Shown: in pieces, positions 1 to 10,108 of the stretch
How the letters are laid out: each line of letters starts with the position of its first letter
Numbering within the stretch: position 1 is the stretch's first letter
NCBI RefSeq assembly: GCF_000210295.1
Contig: NC_026744.1
Coordinates: 682,001 to 746,000 of the forward strand
Origin: Trypanosoma brucei gambiense DAL972
Taxonomy: Eukaryota > Euglenozoa > Kinetoplastea > Trypanosomatida > Trypanosomatidae
DNA length: 64,000 bases
Direction: 5' to 3'
Made by a program: the position numbers and the translations under genes
Notes under the pieces: generated by a model
The model's database searches: none
What the model saw: the letters and a program-made list of their open reading frames with translations, nothing else
What the model was told of the DNA's origin: nothing

Positions 1-3000
1 ACCCGCATTTTTGACATAGAAGCGTCAATAACTTTGTGGTGTGACGCGATTGCCTCGCGCAAGTGTTCCCAACGGGACTTTGTGGAACCGATGTCAATAA
101 CCGTTCCAGTGTGCTGCCGGAGCACCCGATTCAATTCCTCCGCCTCACTAAACTTTTCTTCATATGATGGCATTGCTGCCACGAATTCTCGATAGGCCTT
201 ATTTGCCTGTCCAACCTCTTCCATAGTAACAGGTTGCCGTGTGATGACGTTAGAGGCGTTGTACACAAAGGTGTCAATTGCTGACAGCGTCTGCTGCATC
301 GTCTTACGCATGGCGTTGAGCAATGCCTCCTCGAGGCGATGTAGCTGCTCCTCAACACTCGCCTTTATGGGAATAGTGCTAATAGTGAATCCGTCAATTT
401 TCATATTATCATCGATGTCACGAAGTTTATTTAACTGCTCCTTCACAACATTAAAACCATCCGAGTAGTTCTTGAGATTCGCGCAAGTTGCTTCGACAAG
501 TGCGTCAATGTCAGGGCCACCATTTATGCCGCAAGTTCCTACCAGCACATGTGTGCGGAACGCTTTACGGACACGGTTAAGCTTTCCGAAGAGCTCCACC
601 GCTTTGAGGTGGACGGTAACGATACGGTCCTTGTTTGAAAGTGGTATCAATTTGTACAACTCGTAAGGACCCCCCGATTCCTTCTTCTGTTGGAGGCCGC
701 GGAAGCGGAGCGGAATACCCACCAACTCGCGCACCTGCTGGTAGTACGCCTCACGCACCGCTTCAAAACTGGGCTTGAACTGTACCTGCCCCTGTTTGAA
801 CACCAATTCCACCTTAAATTCCTGCATCTTCTCATGCATTGTTTCCAAACCTCGCTGGTATTGGTGCTCTAGCGCTTTGTAGATTTGAGCATCCAGATGA
901 CGCCGCCAATTGTCATAATTGTCGATGTTGTGAGCATTCAGGAACTCCTCGAATAAGCGCCGCAGACCATCTACAGCCGTACGCCACTGATCCGTTTGGC
1001 CGGCAAGTTCGAGGTTGTGCAACTCTGCCACCTGATTCATGAAGTCAATATGAAAACGGCGGATGCGGCGGTTTTCCACGCACAGTGCGTCCACTGCGTT
1101 TTGGAACCGCATGTTGAGGCCGTCAATTTCGTTGTAGTTAGCAATAGTTACTAACCGCTTGTCGGAGCCCTTGTAGAGCAACTGTGACAAGGCATGATTC
1201 GAGGCTGACTCAAGCATCGACCGCGTACAGTGAATGATTTGCCGTTGCACGGTGTTGTAGTTGCTCACGACCTGCATACTGCGAGTGGTGGCTTTAATAA
1301 GTTTTTCACAGGCCTTAATTACACCCTCCCCCTCCTCACTAATGCGCAAAAGCTCCTCGTGGCGACGACCGCACCAACTACGCATGCTGTATATCTCCTG
1401 TAAGCACTGTTTGATAGATGGATGCACAGTACATGTGATACACTGCTTGTTGGATCCGTTAAATACAACAGCATCTGGTAAACTTGTTAACTTCTTGCAA
1501 TGGTTTTCCATGTTCTGCCTCCAAGCTGCTAATGCCTCGCTCTCCTCTTTTTGCATTTCACCCATAATACCCTCAGCGACCTTCACAACCTGGTCAAGGC
1601 TTGTGGATTTTCCAAAGAGGATGCCAGCAATCTCTGGTATCTGCGCGCACTCCGTCTGGGCGGACTTGGCCATTTTTACAGTATGCAGGTCTGTCGTAGA
1701 CCGCCGCTTGTTATTCTCATAGCGCACTTGGATCTTTTGCAGCTGCTTGATGAGGTGTTCAGCAACACTGGCCATATCACCCTCGACGCCGTTTTTAATC
1801 CCCTCCCGGTTAAGCAGAGTTCTGTGCTGCTTGAGCGTACGGATCAAATCTTCCTGACCCCGCTGATTACTGCCGAAGAGCTGCTTCACGCGACCACGAA
1901 GATGGTCCTCCAGGAAAGAGAACTCTTTTTCAAATTTGCCGATGCACGTTTTCCAGCGGTCATCGGATGTCACCCTCCGGTCCGTAACGCTTTCTCCGTC
2001 AAACACAACTTCGGGTGCAATGCTCTCTGGCGCCTTTCCTGGTGAAAGATTCTCTGCACTGGCCAGCAGTTGCCGAATTCTCAACACGTCCCGCAACCGT
2101 TGTTCAAAAGCACTCTGCACTCCACCCTTTTCAGATCCCACATCCACATCTTTCCACTCTCCTCTCAGCAGGACTTCCTTCATTGATCCCCACTCCGCAA
2201 TCAACTCCACGGATTTCTCCAGTTGATCAATATTCATACGCCATATACCACGCCAGTCTCTTCCATCGAGTAGTAGTTGGCCTTTAACGTACTCCTGCAG
2301 ATCCCCCGAAACTATGGAGAGCAGCACCGCCGCGTCCATTTTATTGCGCTCACTGTGAGGATTGCGCTTCCAGTAAGAGCGGAGCGTCTCATACACAAGT
2401 CCCAGAACCTCCCGTGCCTCTGCCAAAGCGAAAGACTTTTGACGCCACTGAATTGGTAATTCATGTTCAACTGGGGTGGCCGAATAGGAAGCAACAGCAC
2501 TGGCCAATACACGCATATTAACCCATACTTTTAGTTGCGGCTCCCCGGAAGACTTCTTGGTAGCAGCTGCCCCTCCACTAACGCCGTTCGTATCGGCATC
2601 TTCATTTTCCTCCTCATCACCCGCGGGGCGCGAGGATTTGGCCCTTTCCATGGGAAGCGGGGTGGAGAGATTAGAGTACACTTGCACACAGGATGCTTTC
2701 CTCATTACCAGATCCAGCCGCTTACCCGTCGGGCACATAACCTTTGGGAACTTTTCCACCATCACCGCCCCACTAGCCAGGTCCGACACAACATCGTTGT
2801 AGAGCGTTTCCAACACAAGGTGAATGTTCGGTTGGTCGGATACCTCATCTATATTGTCGGGAAAGTCATCAACAGCCCCTACCTCCTTCAAAAATTTATC
2901 GAAGGGCAGCACCTGCTTCTTCACCAGTGTAAAGTTTGTTTCCTCACTTTCTGAGGGAAGTCGGAGGCTCGTACGACCACCTGTCATATCCCGCACGATT

Positions 3001-3191
3001 GTCAGGCATAACCGCTGAAGATCATCTGTCAATCGTGCTTCCTCTTCACCACCAATGGGGATCGGCTGCGCAGTAAACAAAATGCAACCATCACCACGCG
3101 TTAAGTTCCCTCCACCGAATATAACGCGCAGGTGACGCTGTACAACGTTCAGTAGTTGCGACTCAACAACGATGGGTCCTGAGCGCTCCAT
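1..3191 (-). CDS. DHC2: Cytoplasmic dynein-2 heavy chain (retrograde IFT motor), N-terminal part
   Basis: Open from an ATG at 3191 to the left edge, giving about 1063 residues of a protein that should exceed 4000; the AAA motor lies outside the window. The visible part is the heavy-chain tail (DHC_N1 type). Around residues 770-850 it reads through NWRRHLDAQIYKALE, VQFKPSFEAVREAYY and ELVGIPLRF, which fits the dynein-2 (DYNC2H1) tail better than axonemal or dynein-1 tails. The family drives retrograde intraflagellar transport from flagellar tip to base. Trypanosomes are known to carry two distinct dynein-2 heavy chains; from memory this locus is the chromosome 11 copy. The best splice acceptor is far upstream (AG at 3641-3642, T/C tract to about 3683), predicting a leader of about 450 nt, purine-rich in the sense strand. 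Family is fairly certain; which paralogue is less so. Confidence 0.88.
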   Translation of the reverse strand, partial: MERSGPIVVESQLLNVVQRHLRVIFGGGNLTRGDGCILFTAQPIPIGGEEEARLTDDLQRLCLTIVRDMTGGRTSLRLPSESEETNFTLVKKQVLPFDKFLKEVGAVDDFPDNIDEVSDQPNIHLVLETLYNDVVSDLASGAVMVEKFPKVMCPTGKRLDLVMRKASCVQVYSNLSTPLPMERAKSSRPAGDEEENEDADTNGVSGGAAATKKSSGEPQLKVWVNMRVLASAVASYSATPVEHELPIQWRQKSFALAEAREVLGLVYETLRSYWKRNPHSERNKMDAAVLLSIVSGDLQEYVKGQLLLDGRDWRGIWRMNIDQLEKSVELIAEWGSMKEVLLRGEWKDVDVGSEKGGVQSAFEQRLRDVLRIRQLLASAENLSPGKAPESIAPEVVFDGESVTDRRVTSDDRWKTCIGKFEKEFSFLEDHLRGRVKQLFGSNQRGQEDLIRTLKQHRTLLNREGIKNGVEGDMASVAEHLIKQLQKIQVRYENNKRRSTTDLHTVKMAKSAQTECAQIPEIAGILFGKSTSLDQVVKVAEGIMGEMQKEESEALAAWRQNMENHCKKLTSLPDAVVFNGSNKQCITCTVHPSIKQCLQEIYSMRSWCGRRHEELLRISEEGEGVIKACEKLIKATTRSMQVVSNYNTVQRQIIHCTRSMLESASNHALSQLLYKGSDKRLVTIANYNEIDGLNMRFQNAVDALCVENRRIRRFHIDFMNQVAELHNLELAGQTDQWRTAVDGLRRLFEEFLNAHNIDNYDNWRRHLDAQIYKALEHQYQRGLETMHEKMQEFKVELVFKQGQVQFKPSFEAVREAYYQQVRELVGIPLRFRGLQQKKESGGPYELYKLIPLSNKDRIVTVHLKAVELFGKLNRVRKAFRTHVLVGTCGINGGPDIDALVEATCANLKNYSDGFNVVKEQLNKLRDIDDNMKIDGFTISTIPIKASVEEQLHRLEEALLNAMRKTMQQTLSAIDTFVYNASNVITRQPVTMEEVGQANKAYREFVAAMPSYEEKFSEAEELNRVLRQHTGTVIDIGSTKSRWEHLREAIASHHKVIDASMSKMR

Positions 3192-5314
3192 TGGTTTAAT
3201 AATAGTATCAATAACAGCAAACTTCCTCCTTCTCTTTTCTTCTAGTTATATGTTCTGACCTTCACCACGACGCTTGTCTCTTTCCTTCCCTCTCTTTTCC
3301 GCTGCACTCGAGACACCCCAACGCCACCAGCTCACACCTTCTCTCAACTCAGGCAAACCCTCCACAACACCTCTTTATTTCTTAATTACTTTCCCGCTAC
3401 AGCTCGCAGGATACTAAATTCTGTTGCAGTGTTTGCCCGGTGATTTCAAAATGTATTTCTTTCCTTCCTCTTCCTTCCCCTTTGCTTTCTTTCTCTGCGT
3501 TGTCAATTTGTTTTGTAGTTTTGATTTTTTTTTTTTAATTTCTCCTCTTGTTTATTGTTCTTTTTTTCCTTTTCGTTCTCGAAGGAAGCCTATAGCAACA
3601 GCGGCAACAACAAAACAGTGATATGTCGATGCTGGTGAGGCTCGACAGTACCGAATAAAAGAAGAGAGAAAAAAAGAAATATTTCCTCTCCCCCGTTACC
3701 TCCGAATATTAGAGTCAAATGTGTTTGTTTTAGTGTGAAGTAAAGCAGGAAAAAAAATAAAAAGATAAGGATAAAGAGAAAGAGGAAGAGGGACGAAAAG
3801 CATGAATTCAGATTAGTAACAGAAGCATTTGACAGCGGAAAAAGGAATGGAAAACAAACAGCCGAATTAGAACAAACACATAGCACCGCTACGGATTGCA
3901 AACAGTGATGTGTGTGAGTGGAGAAGTAAAGATCTACGCAGTTGAAACAACACACCAAAAAAAAAAAAGTGAGGCATGTTCAGTTGCTAACCACAAAGGC
4001 AGGAGAAACAAAAGATTCAAGGAGAAATGGATGAGAAAAGGGGAGGAGGGAAGGGGAAGTGTGGGCGGGGTAAAAAGTCGTAAAAAGACGTTGCACGTAT
4101 TTGTGTCGAGGAAATAAAACTGAGAGAGCAATTGAATTGCGCATGTAAAAAAAAAACCACCGATACACTTCATTCATTTTAACCCCATGCGTTTAAACCT
4201 GCACACGATACTTGCATCGTACTTAAAAAGTAAATATAACTGATGCCACACTACCTTTTTCTCTTGTTCGCTCCCATTTTTTTTTTCTGTTCTTTTCTCT
4301 TTTCTCCTCACAGGTCCCCAATTCCCCCTACCCTTCAACATTGTGTATTTCAATGTAAATGCCTCACACCTTTATAATCACTTCGATCTCGTGTCATCGC
4401 GCTTACATGCACGCAACATTTTGGGTGTTGGAGGCAAAAAGTACATACGAAGGAAAACAGACACAACAGAAGTAGTGAAAAGTTTTGCACGGCGCTACCA
4501 GTTTGCAGCTGAGAAAATATAAAAAGATAAAGAGGAGATCAAGAATTCAGAAATATCTCTCTTCCCGTCAACTGCAATCAAACACCTGTATATAACGGGA
4601 CGGATGGCTGCAAGGGGGAATGAATGGTAGAACCAAGCATACAAATGAATGTATGAATATATACTACGTATAAATATACATATAAGTAAACATATATATA
4701 TATATTTATTTATTTATTATGGTATAGGAACGGACAAATGTAAAAAAAATGCGATCTGTTCACACTGTCCCCTTCTTCTGTCACAGCACAGTGGCCTGCG
4801 TTTCGAATACAGAAGTGTATATGCACTTGCACACCTTCCATCATTTACTCTAACCTCAAAAAACGCCGTTCCCCACCACCCACCCATCCATCCATCCATC
4901 CAATTTTCACTGACTAATAACTATTTATATTGCAAATATAAATGAATATAAACGTATGTTTGCCACCACGCACACCCAAATCACCCCTCCTCACCAAAGG
5001 CAAGAGCGGAAACAGAACCTATGAAACACACAAACTTGGGAAGGAAGAAACGAACAGAGAGCAGAAAAACTGCATCGTTAATTCGCCGTCGGTTTGCCGG
5101 TGTGCTTCCTTACTCGTCCTTACCCAATAAACACAAACATAGTTTTTACCCATAGTTCTTAGGCTCAGAGCTCCGCACCATTTCGTGTAAATGAAACCCA
5201 CACACGCACCTCACTGTACCCTCTTTCTTCCTCGCCGGAGGAACAGACAATCACAAAACAAAAAAAAAACAGCACAAATAATCCATCCACCCGTGGTGGA
5301 CGCACTGATATGCC
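3192..5314 (-). other. TBCCD1-DHC2 intergenic interval
   Basis: No convincing gene. It should hold the TBCCD1 3' UTR and the dynein leader. On the minus strand there are three strong polypyrimidine tracts (about 4021-4080, 3731-3805 and 3657-3683), so several acceptors are possible. A TA/TTTA microsatellite sits at 4690-4719. Frames open here translate homopolymers or lack an ATG. Confidence 0.6.
4690..4719. repeat. (TA)n-(TTTA)n microsatellite
   Basis: Alternating TA followed by TTTA units in the presumed 3' UTR of TBCCD1. The same composite recurs at 14315-14362. Confidence 0.85.
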
Positions 5315-6937
5315 CTACGACTGGCCGTTCGCATTCTTACGGAGAAGGCTGGCCAGTACTCGCTCCTGCCCCACACGCCGCAACCAGTCAACAAAAAGTG
5401 TGTGCACTTTCCCTCGTAACTCATCTGCTAAATCTTTCCTTCCATCCGCCTCGAGTCGTTCATATGCCTCCCGCAACTGCCGCGAAGTTTCCTGAAAACG
5501 TCGCACGCGGCGCTCCATCGCGGTGGCATACGGCGGAGGCGGCGGACACGGATTCGTGCGGGTGGTCACCACAGCGCTGGTGTGCGGGGCGACGGGAAAA
5601 CACACGGGGGTGAATTCATCTGGTGGTAGGATACAATGCGGGGAAGGGATACCAACATTCCATAAATTCATCATGGGGTTTACCCCGGAGTTTGCCAGAT
5701 GCTCCTCTAAGGTGGAGTAGTGCGAGTTGTACGGGGCGAAGCGGACATTCTCTGAGTTCTCGCTTCCCTCGAGCTGGCAGAGTACGGGTGGACTGTTCGT
5801 ACAGATGAATATGTTCACATTGCGGCATCGGTTCACCACCACAGCAGTGCACAAGGCTGAGATATTGGTGTTCTCGCAACGATCTATGTACAAAACTCCC
5901 CCGACTGGACCTAAAGCAACGGTGCAATTGACAAGTTGAGTGAGCCGTGTGTGAGGAAGGTCGGAAGTAACATAAAAGCTAGTTTGCGAGCACTTCTCGA
6001 CGGTGTAGCTGGAGGATATAGCTAACTTCGGGCTATAAGTTACCACTGGGCACGTAGGGATGCAAATAGTTCCTTGCAAACCCTTAACTACAATGTTGTT
6101 GCTAAAAGGTGACGAGCGTGAAGTGGCGGCTAACTCACTAGGCACCGTTATCCTAGGACGTATGAACTGAGAGAGTATCGTAATGTCGATCGTTTTCTCA
6201 GACCGCGGCCACAGAAAGCCGATGCTGGTGCCAAAAGGTTGCTCCACGCCATTAACGAACTCCCGAAGCAAAATTCGAAGCTCTTTCGAATCACTCAACG
6301 TTAATCTTCCTGGTCGCGTGATGGCTACTACACTTATGTAGTCATGAAGGTGTTGACGCACACTTGCCATAACGCGCTCCCGCTCCGACTCACCCGGTAG
6401 TACTCGCTGAGTTTGCTCCACGACAAGTTGGGCGAGCAGAAATATGATGAGTGCCGGTAAACCTATTTGCCTAGTGGCGGAAACTACAGGCCAGCGGGCG
6501 ACGTCTACCGTTCCGCCCATCTTTTTAAGTAATGACCGGCTTTCCTCCTGCCTGCATTCCACCGGCGACCTCACCTCAGGGCTGCCGTTGCCGCTCCCTG
6601 TACTGCTTCCTAGTGATGCTGCCGTGTATTGAGTGTATCCACCTGTTAATGCGTATACCACATCGAAAATTGAACTGGCAACGGACTCGCGCATGCCAAG
6701 AACATTAATGGCAATATCTACCCAAACGGAGAGTGAGATGGCAGTACGATTTGGACACTCCTGACGAATTTTCATCACTGATGAAGTTGTGAGACCACTG
6801 GGCACTTCAAGAAGGAGGCCACAGTTCTGAAAAAGAACCGAGTTGACACAAAACACCACCTGATTGGTGCCCAGAAGTGCAGATGTGGGAGAACTGTCCC
6901 CGTAATAGGGGTTTCCAGGGGCGTATTTGTTAGTCAT
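5315..6937 (-). CDS. TBCCD1: TBCC domain-containing protein 1 (TBCCD1)
   Basis: Encodes 540 residues. The frame runs nine codons further upstream but only to a GTG; the first ATG is at 6937 and a T-rich tract with AG at 7013-7014 lies upstream. Residues about 282-405 form the C-CAP/TBCC beta-helix, with LGPVGGVLYIDRCENTNI and VVVNRCRNVNIFICTN. The stretch FAPYNSHYSTLEEHLANSG that follows matches the TBCCD1 subfamily rather than the tubulin cofactor TBCC or RP2. Residues about 470-525 are a charged helical tail. TBCCD1 proteins act in centrosome/basal-body positioning; in T. brucei the protein is reported at the bilobe and basal-body region. The conserved part of the domain looks intact. The N-terminal 280 residues are less conserved and match no other domain I recognise. 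Confidence 0.9.
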   Translation of the reverse strand: MTNKYAPGNPYYGDSSPTSALLGTNQVVFCVNSVLFQNCGLLLEVPSGLTTSSVMKIRQECPNRTAISLSVWVDIAINVLGMRESVASSIFDVVYALTGGYTQYTAASLGSSTGSGNGSPEVRSPVECRQEESRSLLKKMGGTVDVARWPVVSATRQIGLPALIIFLLAQLVVEQTQRVLPGESERERVMASVRQHLHDYISVVAITRPGRLTLSDSKELRILLREFVNGVEQPFGTSIGFLWPRSEKTIDITILSQFIRPRITVPSELAATSRSSPFSNNIVVKGLQGTICIPTCPVVTYSPKLAISSSYTVEKCSQTSFYVTSDLPHTRLTQLVNCTVALGPVGGVLYIDRCENTNISALCTAVVVNRCRNVNIFICTNSPPVLCQLEGSENSENVRFAPYNSHYSTLEEHLANSGVNPMMNLWNVGIPSPHCILPPDEFTPVCFPVAPHTSAVVTTRTNPCPPPPPYATAMERRVRRFQETSRQLREAYERLEADGRKDLADELRGKVHTLFVDWLRRVGQERVLASLLRKNANGQS

Positions 6938-8231
6938 TTGGACACTAAAGCGAGACAACAACACACTTCCTTCTTTTTATTTATTTCTTTCTTAATGATA
7001 GAAAGGTACGCTCTCCAAAAAATGAAAAAAAAAACTAACCTAGTGCCCTCCGCTTTGTTTCCTGCTCTTCTACGTGCTTTCCAGATAATCTATTTCCTTT
7101 TTTACTCTTCTTCTTTTGGAAAAATAAATTCTCAAAAACTACAATAGCAGCTTTTGTATATGTGAGATGATAAATAATTTTCTTACAACCCTTCCCTTTT
7201 TGGTGGTGGAGGCAATTCAAATACGCAGCTCCTCTCCCTCTATATAAATGTCTGCTTTTCAGTAGAAACAAGAAAAAGAAAAAAAGAAAGAAGAGTTTTC
7301 GACGATAAGTAGAGCAACACAAAGAAACCTGTTGAGGGACAGTTTCTTCTCTTTTTTTTTTTTAAGTATGTACGAGTTTGAGTGAGAGGGAGATGAAATG
7401 GAGAAACGGAGACAGAAGAAATACCATCAACAATGTTAGTGATACAGAGGACAGAAATTGGGAAGAGGAAAGTATAAAAAGAGGAAAAAAATAAAAATAA
7501 AAACAGTGTTTAGTGTATCCATTCATCCGATCAGCTACGCGCATTCAACACGCACGTGCAGTGCACGAGCGTAAAAGTATTTGTTAACGTATTTATTTTG
7601 TTGCTGATCCCATCGAGCATACCAATTCATCCCGTCCCTTCCAAACAGCGGAAAAGAGAAGAGGAGAAACGGGATGAAAAAGTAGCGGGGTGTAATGAAA
7701 TAAGGAGAACAGATGGGGTACCGCACAGCAGCGGACTTCCATGTTTTAAAAATAAACAAATAAGTGATTAAGGGAGTACATGATAAAAACCTTGTGAATG
7801 CACATCAATAACAATCGACAAAAACAAGTATAACACGGAAAACAGTTAAAAAAGATAAAACAAATAAAAACTCAGCCATTGTTAACGATGATAGCAAAAA
7901 AAAAAAAGAATAAATTAGCACGGGAACTACTTAAAAGATAGTTCGTCGCTGTGACGAAAGAGCCAAATAAAATAAGGAAGAGAACAGAGTGGTTACTTTC
8001 ACCTTTACCTTCCTTGCCATTCCCCACCTTTTCAAAGTATCGCCCACATATCACCGGGGTCGGTACAACTGCGGCTAATTCATACAATAACTGGAGAAAT
8101 GACTAACTCTAACACTTTCTCCCCCCCCTCCCCCGAAAAAAAAGGTTAGTGGATCATATTATTTCATTATTACACCACAAATAATTCCCGTTTGTGACGC
8201 ATTTTACGAACCTCTCCTGCACCCTCCCGTC
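6938..8231 (-). other. Surface-protein gene to TBCCD1 interval
   Basis: 3' UTR of the upstream membrane-protein gene plus the TBCCD1 leader. Acceptor predicted at 7013-7014 after a tract at 7017-7034 that is T-rich in the sense strand, giving a leader of about 75 nt. The rest is AT-rich with A- and T-runs. No gene seen. Confidence 0.6.
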
Positions 8232-9158
8232 TCAACTTTGAAACTTCCCTGGTGAAGGTCCAGTCATTTCCCTTTCCTGTTCAATCGGATGAATGGCGCT
8301 ATGATAACCTGTTCCGGTACCCGTGATGGCAGCGGAGCCGGAAGGTACACACATTGAGCGCTGCAATGATAGCATGGAATTCAGAATATGTTGTTGCGGA
8401 ATGTAACCGGGAGGCAGCGGTTGAGCAACAGAAGACGCAGCAAACATGGAAAATGGTTCACTCGGACTGTAGTTTTGTTGTGTATTGTTCAGGTTGTTGC
8501 CGGAATACATCTGAAGTGGACCACTGCTCTGCATTGGGTAGTTTGGCGGTATGCTCCCAATTGTCAGTGGGGGTGTCAAGGCGTACGATTGAGACGGAAC
8601 CATTGCTGTTGGTTGCAGATGATCGTGCACTTGCTGCTGTTGTTGTTGTTGCTGTTGCGTGTTGTTGTTGTTACCAACATATGTTTCGTCAGGTCTCCGA
8701 TTATCCCCGGTGTCGTTACTCCCACTCCTCCGCCCTCCCATGAACTGACGCATGATACACATATTACAACAACCAGCAAGGAGGAAAAAGACAAGTGCTA
8801 ATCCCACGAGTCCGAACAGCGGGTTGCGAACGATCTTAGCTAACGAGAAACCCAAGTAGCCGGAGGAATCGGTGTCGGTTGAGTTATCTTTTATTACTGA
8901 TACGTTGCACCAAATGTACCGCGGGTTCAGTACGTCCTGCTGAACAGAAGTAATCCAGTCTTCATCGCACACGCATGTTTTATTTTCTTCAAACCACTCC
9001 CCATGCATGCATATATTCACAGTGTTTTTGAGGTACGGAGGCAGTTCAACACTTTTATTTGGGAGGGCAGCATATGATGGCAAAGTACTGTCTTCCATTA
9101 ATGACAGCAAAAGTAACACCCAGGACAGAAAACGCACTTCCGCCAGCATCGATAACAT
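8232..9158 (-). CDS. Putative type I membrane protein with small Cys-rich ectodomain and Gln-rich tail
   Basis: 308 residues from a true ATG. Residues 1-30 look like a signal peptide (FLSWVLLLLSL core). The short ectodomain (about 31-110) has four cysteines (C50, C62, C64, C84; pattern C-x11-C-x-C-x19-C), loosely EGF-like, and N-glycosylation sequons at N34, N59, N85 and N92. A single transmembrane helix spans about 113-135. The roughly 170-residue tail has a basic stop-transfer stretch, an Asn/Gln run (NNNNTQ then nine Q, encoded by mixed CAA/CAG) and a Pro/Ser/Gln-rich remainder. The layout suggests a surface or endomembrane receptor-like protein with a disordered cytoplasmic tail. I do not recognise the family. 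Acceptor AG predicted at 9208-9209, giving a leader of about 49 nt. Confidence 0.75.
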   Translation of the reverse strand: MLSMLAEVRFLSWVLLLLSLMEDSTLPSYAALPNKSVELPPYLKNTVNICMHGEWFEENKTCVCDEDWITSVQQDVLNPRYIWCNVSVIKDNSTDTDSSGYLGFSLAKIVRNPLFGLVGLALVFFLLAGCCNMCIMRQFMGGRRSGSNDTGDNRRPDETYVGNNNNTQQQQQQQQQVHDHLQPTAMVPSQSYALTPPLTIGSIPPNYPMQSSGPLQMYSGNNLNNTQQNYSPSEPFSMFAASSVAQPLPPGYIPQQHILNSMLSLQRSMCVPSGSAAITGTGTGYHSAIHPIEQEREMTGPSPGKFQS

Positions 9159-9826
9159 TTTTTCTTTCTTTGTTCCCTTCGTTTTTCTTTTTTACCTTTT
9201 CGTGATCCTACAAGCAAATACGACCAAAATAAGATTCGAAATGACGTCAGAACAAATGACGTGCATGCCCAGACGAAAGAGCATAAACACACGTATAAAT
9301 AAATATATATTTATTTAAGTACAAGCGATATCAAATTGCAACAATCAAACACAGGAATTTTAAACAAAGTGGCGATACCACAGATCCCAATTGATGTAAC
9401 TGCCCTGTACCCACGTGCGCCGCTTAATGCGTATGCTTAACGATAGTAACAATATTAATCGTCATCACAATAATGAGACTATATATTTTGATGATTTCTT
9501 CTATTATTTTCTTTTGTTGCATACACACACTCGTATTACATTTTTGAACAAGCCACTCAACAGCCGCGTCACCGTTTTCGCATAATTGAACAACGCATTT
9601 CTTCCTTTCCTTTTTCATTATTATTGTCATTGTTGCTGTTTTTTTTTTTTTCGTGCGTGTGTGTGCAGGTTGGGTGTGTGTGTGTGGGGGGGGGGGGAGA
9701 AGGGGAATGGAAAAAAACAAGCGTGAAAAAGTGACCGCACAAACATGCAGACATGAGTAAACAAACAAACAAATAGATTTATATTCATATGCATATTCAT
9801 TCCACTTGATGTACTTATGTAAGTGC
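9159..9826 (-). other. Interval between the 93-residue gene and the surface-protein gene
   Basis: Contains a 22-bp perfect palindrome of A/T at 9296-9317, a GT/G-rich run at about 9655-9700 and AT-rich UTR sequence. A 162-codon minus-strand frame (9424-9912) overlaps the end of the 93-residue gene and is not credible. Confidence 0.55.
9296..9317. repeat. 22-bp A/T palindrome
   Basis: Perfect inverted repeat, T-AAATAAA-TATATA-TTTATTT-A, in the 3' UTR/intergenic region. It could form a hairpin in RNA and also carries AUUUA-type motifs. Confidence 0.7.
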
Positions 9827-10108
9827 TCAGTCGCTGCCGGTGTTATCGTCATATGTATACGGTGATGTTTCCAAAAACTTTGGTACATTTGCCAGTGGCG
9901 TATCCATGCCAAGAGCCGATTTTGGATTTGCCTGAAACCATTGTCCCTTCATGGGTTCCTCAATTACAACATAACGGAAGCAATCGCGACCTCCATAACT
10001 CCACATAAATAACTTATATGTTCCCACAATACCAACTATAGTGGAAATGGGCCAAATCATACAAACGGCATAAATCTCAAAGCGCCGCATCCAACGAGGC
10101 ACGGCCAT
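9827..10108 (-). CDS. Small single-pass membrane protein, probably mitochondrial
   Basis: 93 residues from ATG to stop. A short basic start (PRWMRRFE) leads into one hydrophobic helix (about residues 12-36), then a hydrophilic tail with YVVIEEPMKGQWFQANPKSALGMD. It is judged real because a textbook acceptor precedes it: a C/T tract at about 10147-10200 and AG at 10120-10121, giving a leader of about 11 nt. Its composition also differs from the surrounding UTR noise. Size and layout resemble small accessory subunits of respiratory or ATP synthase complexes in trypanosomes, but I cannot assign it to one. Function unknown. Confidence 0.7.
   Translation of the reverse strand: MAVPRWMRRFEIYAVCMIWPISTIVGIVGTYKLFMWSYGGRDCFRYVVIEEPMKGQWFQANPKSALGMDTPLANVPKFLETSPYTYDDNTGSD

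Noticed and set aside
3590..3958. 122-codon minus-strand frame rich in Phe/Leu
   Set aside because: No ATG; translation of polypyrimidine tracts in the dynein leader region.
9424..9912. 162-codon minus-strand frame
   Set aside because: Overlaps the better supported 93-residue gene in another frame and consists of repeats and His/Thr/Lys runs.
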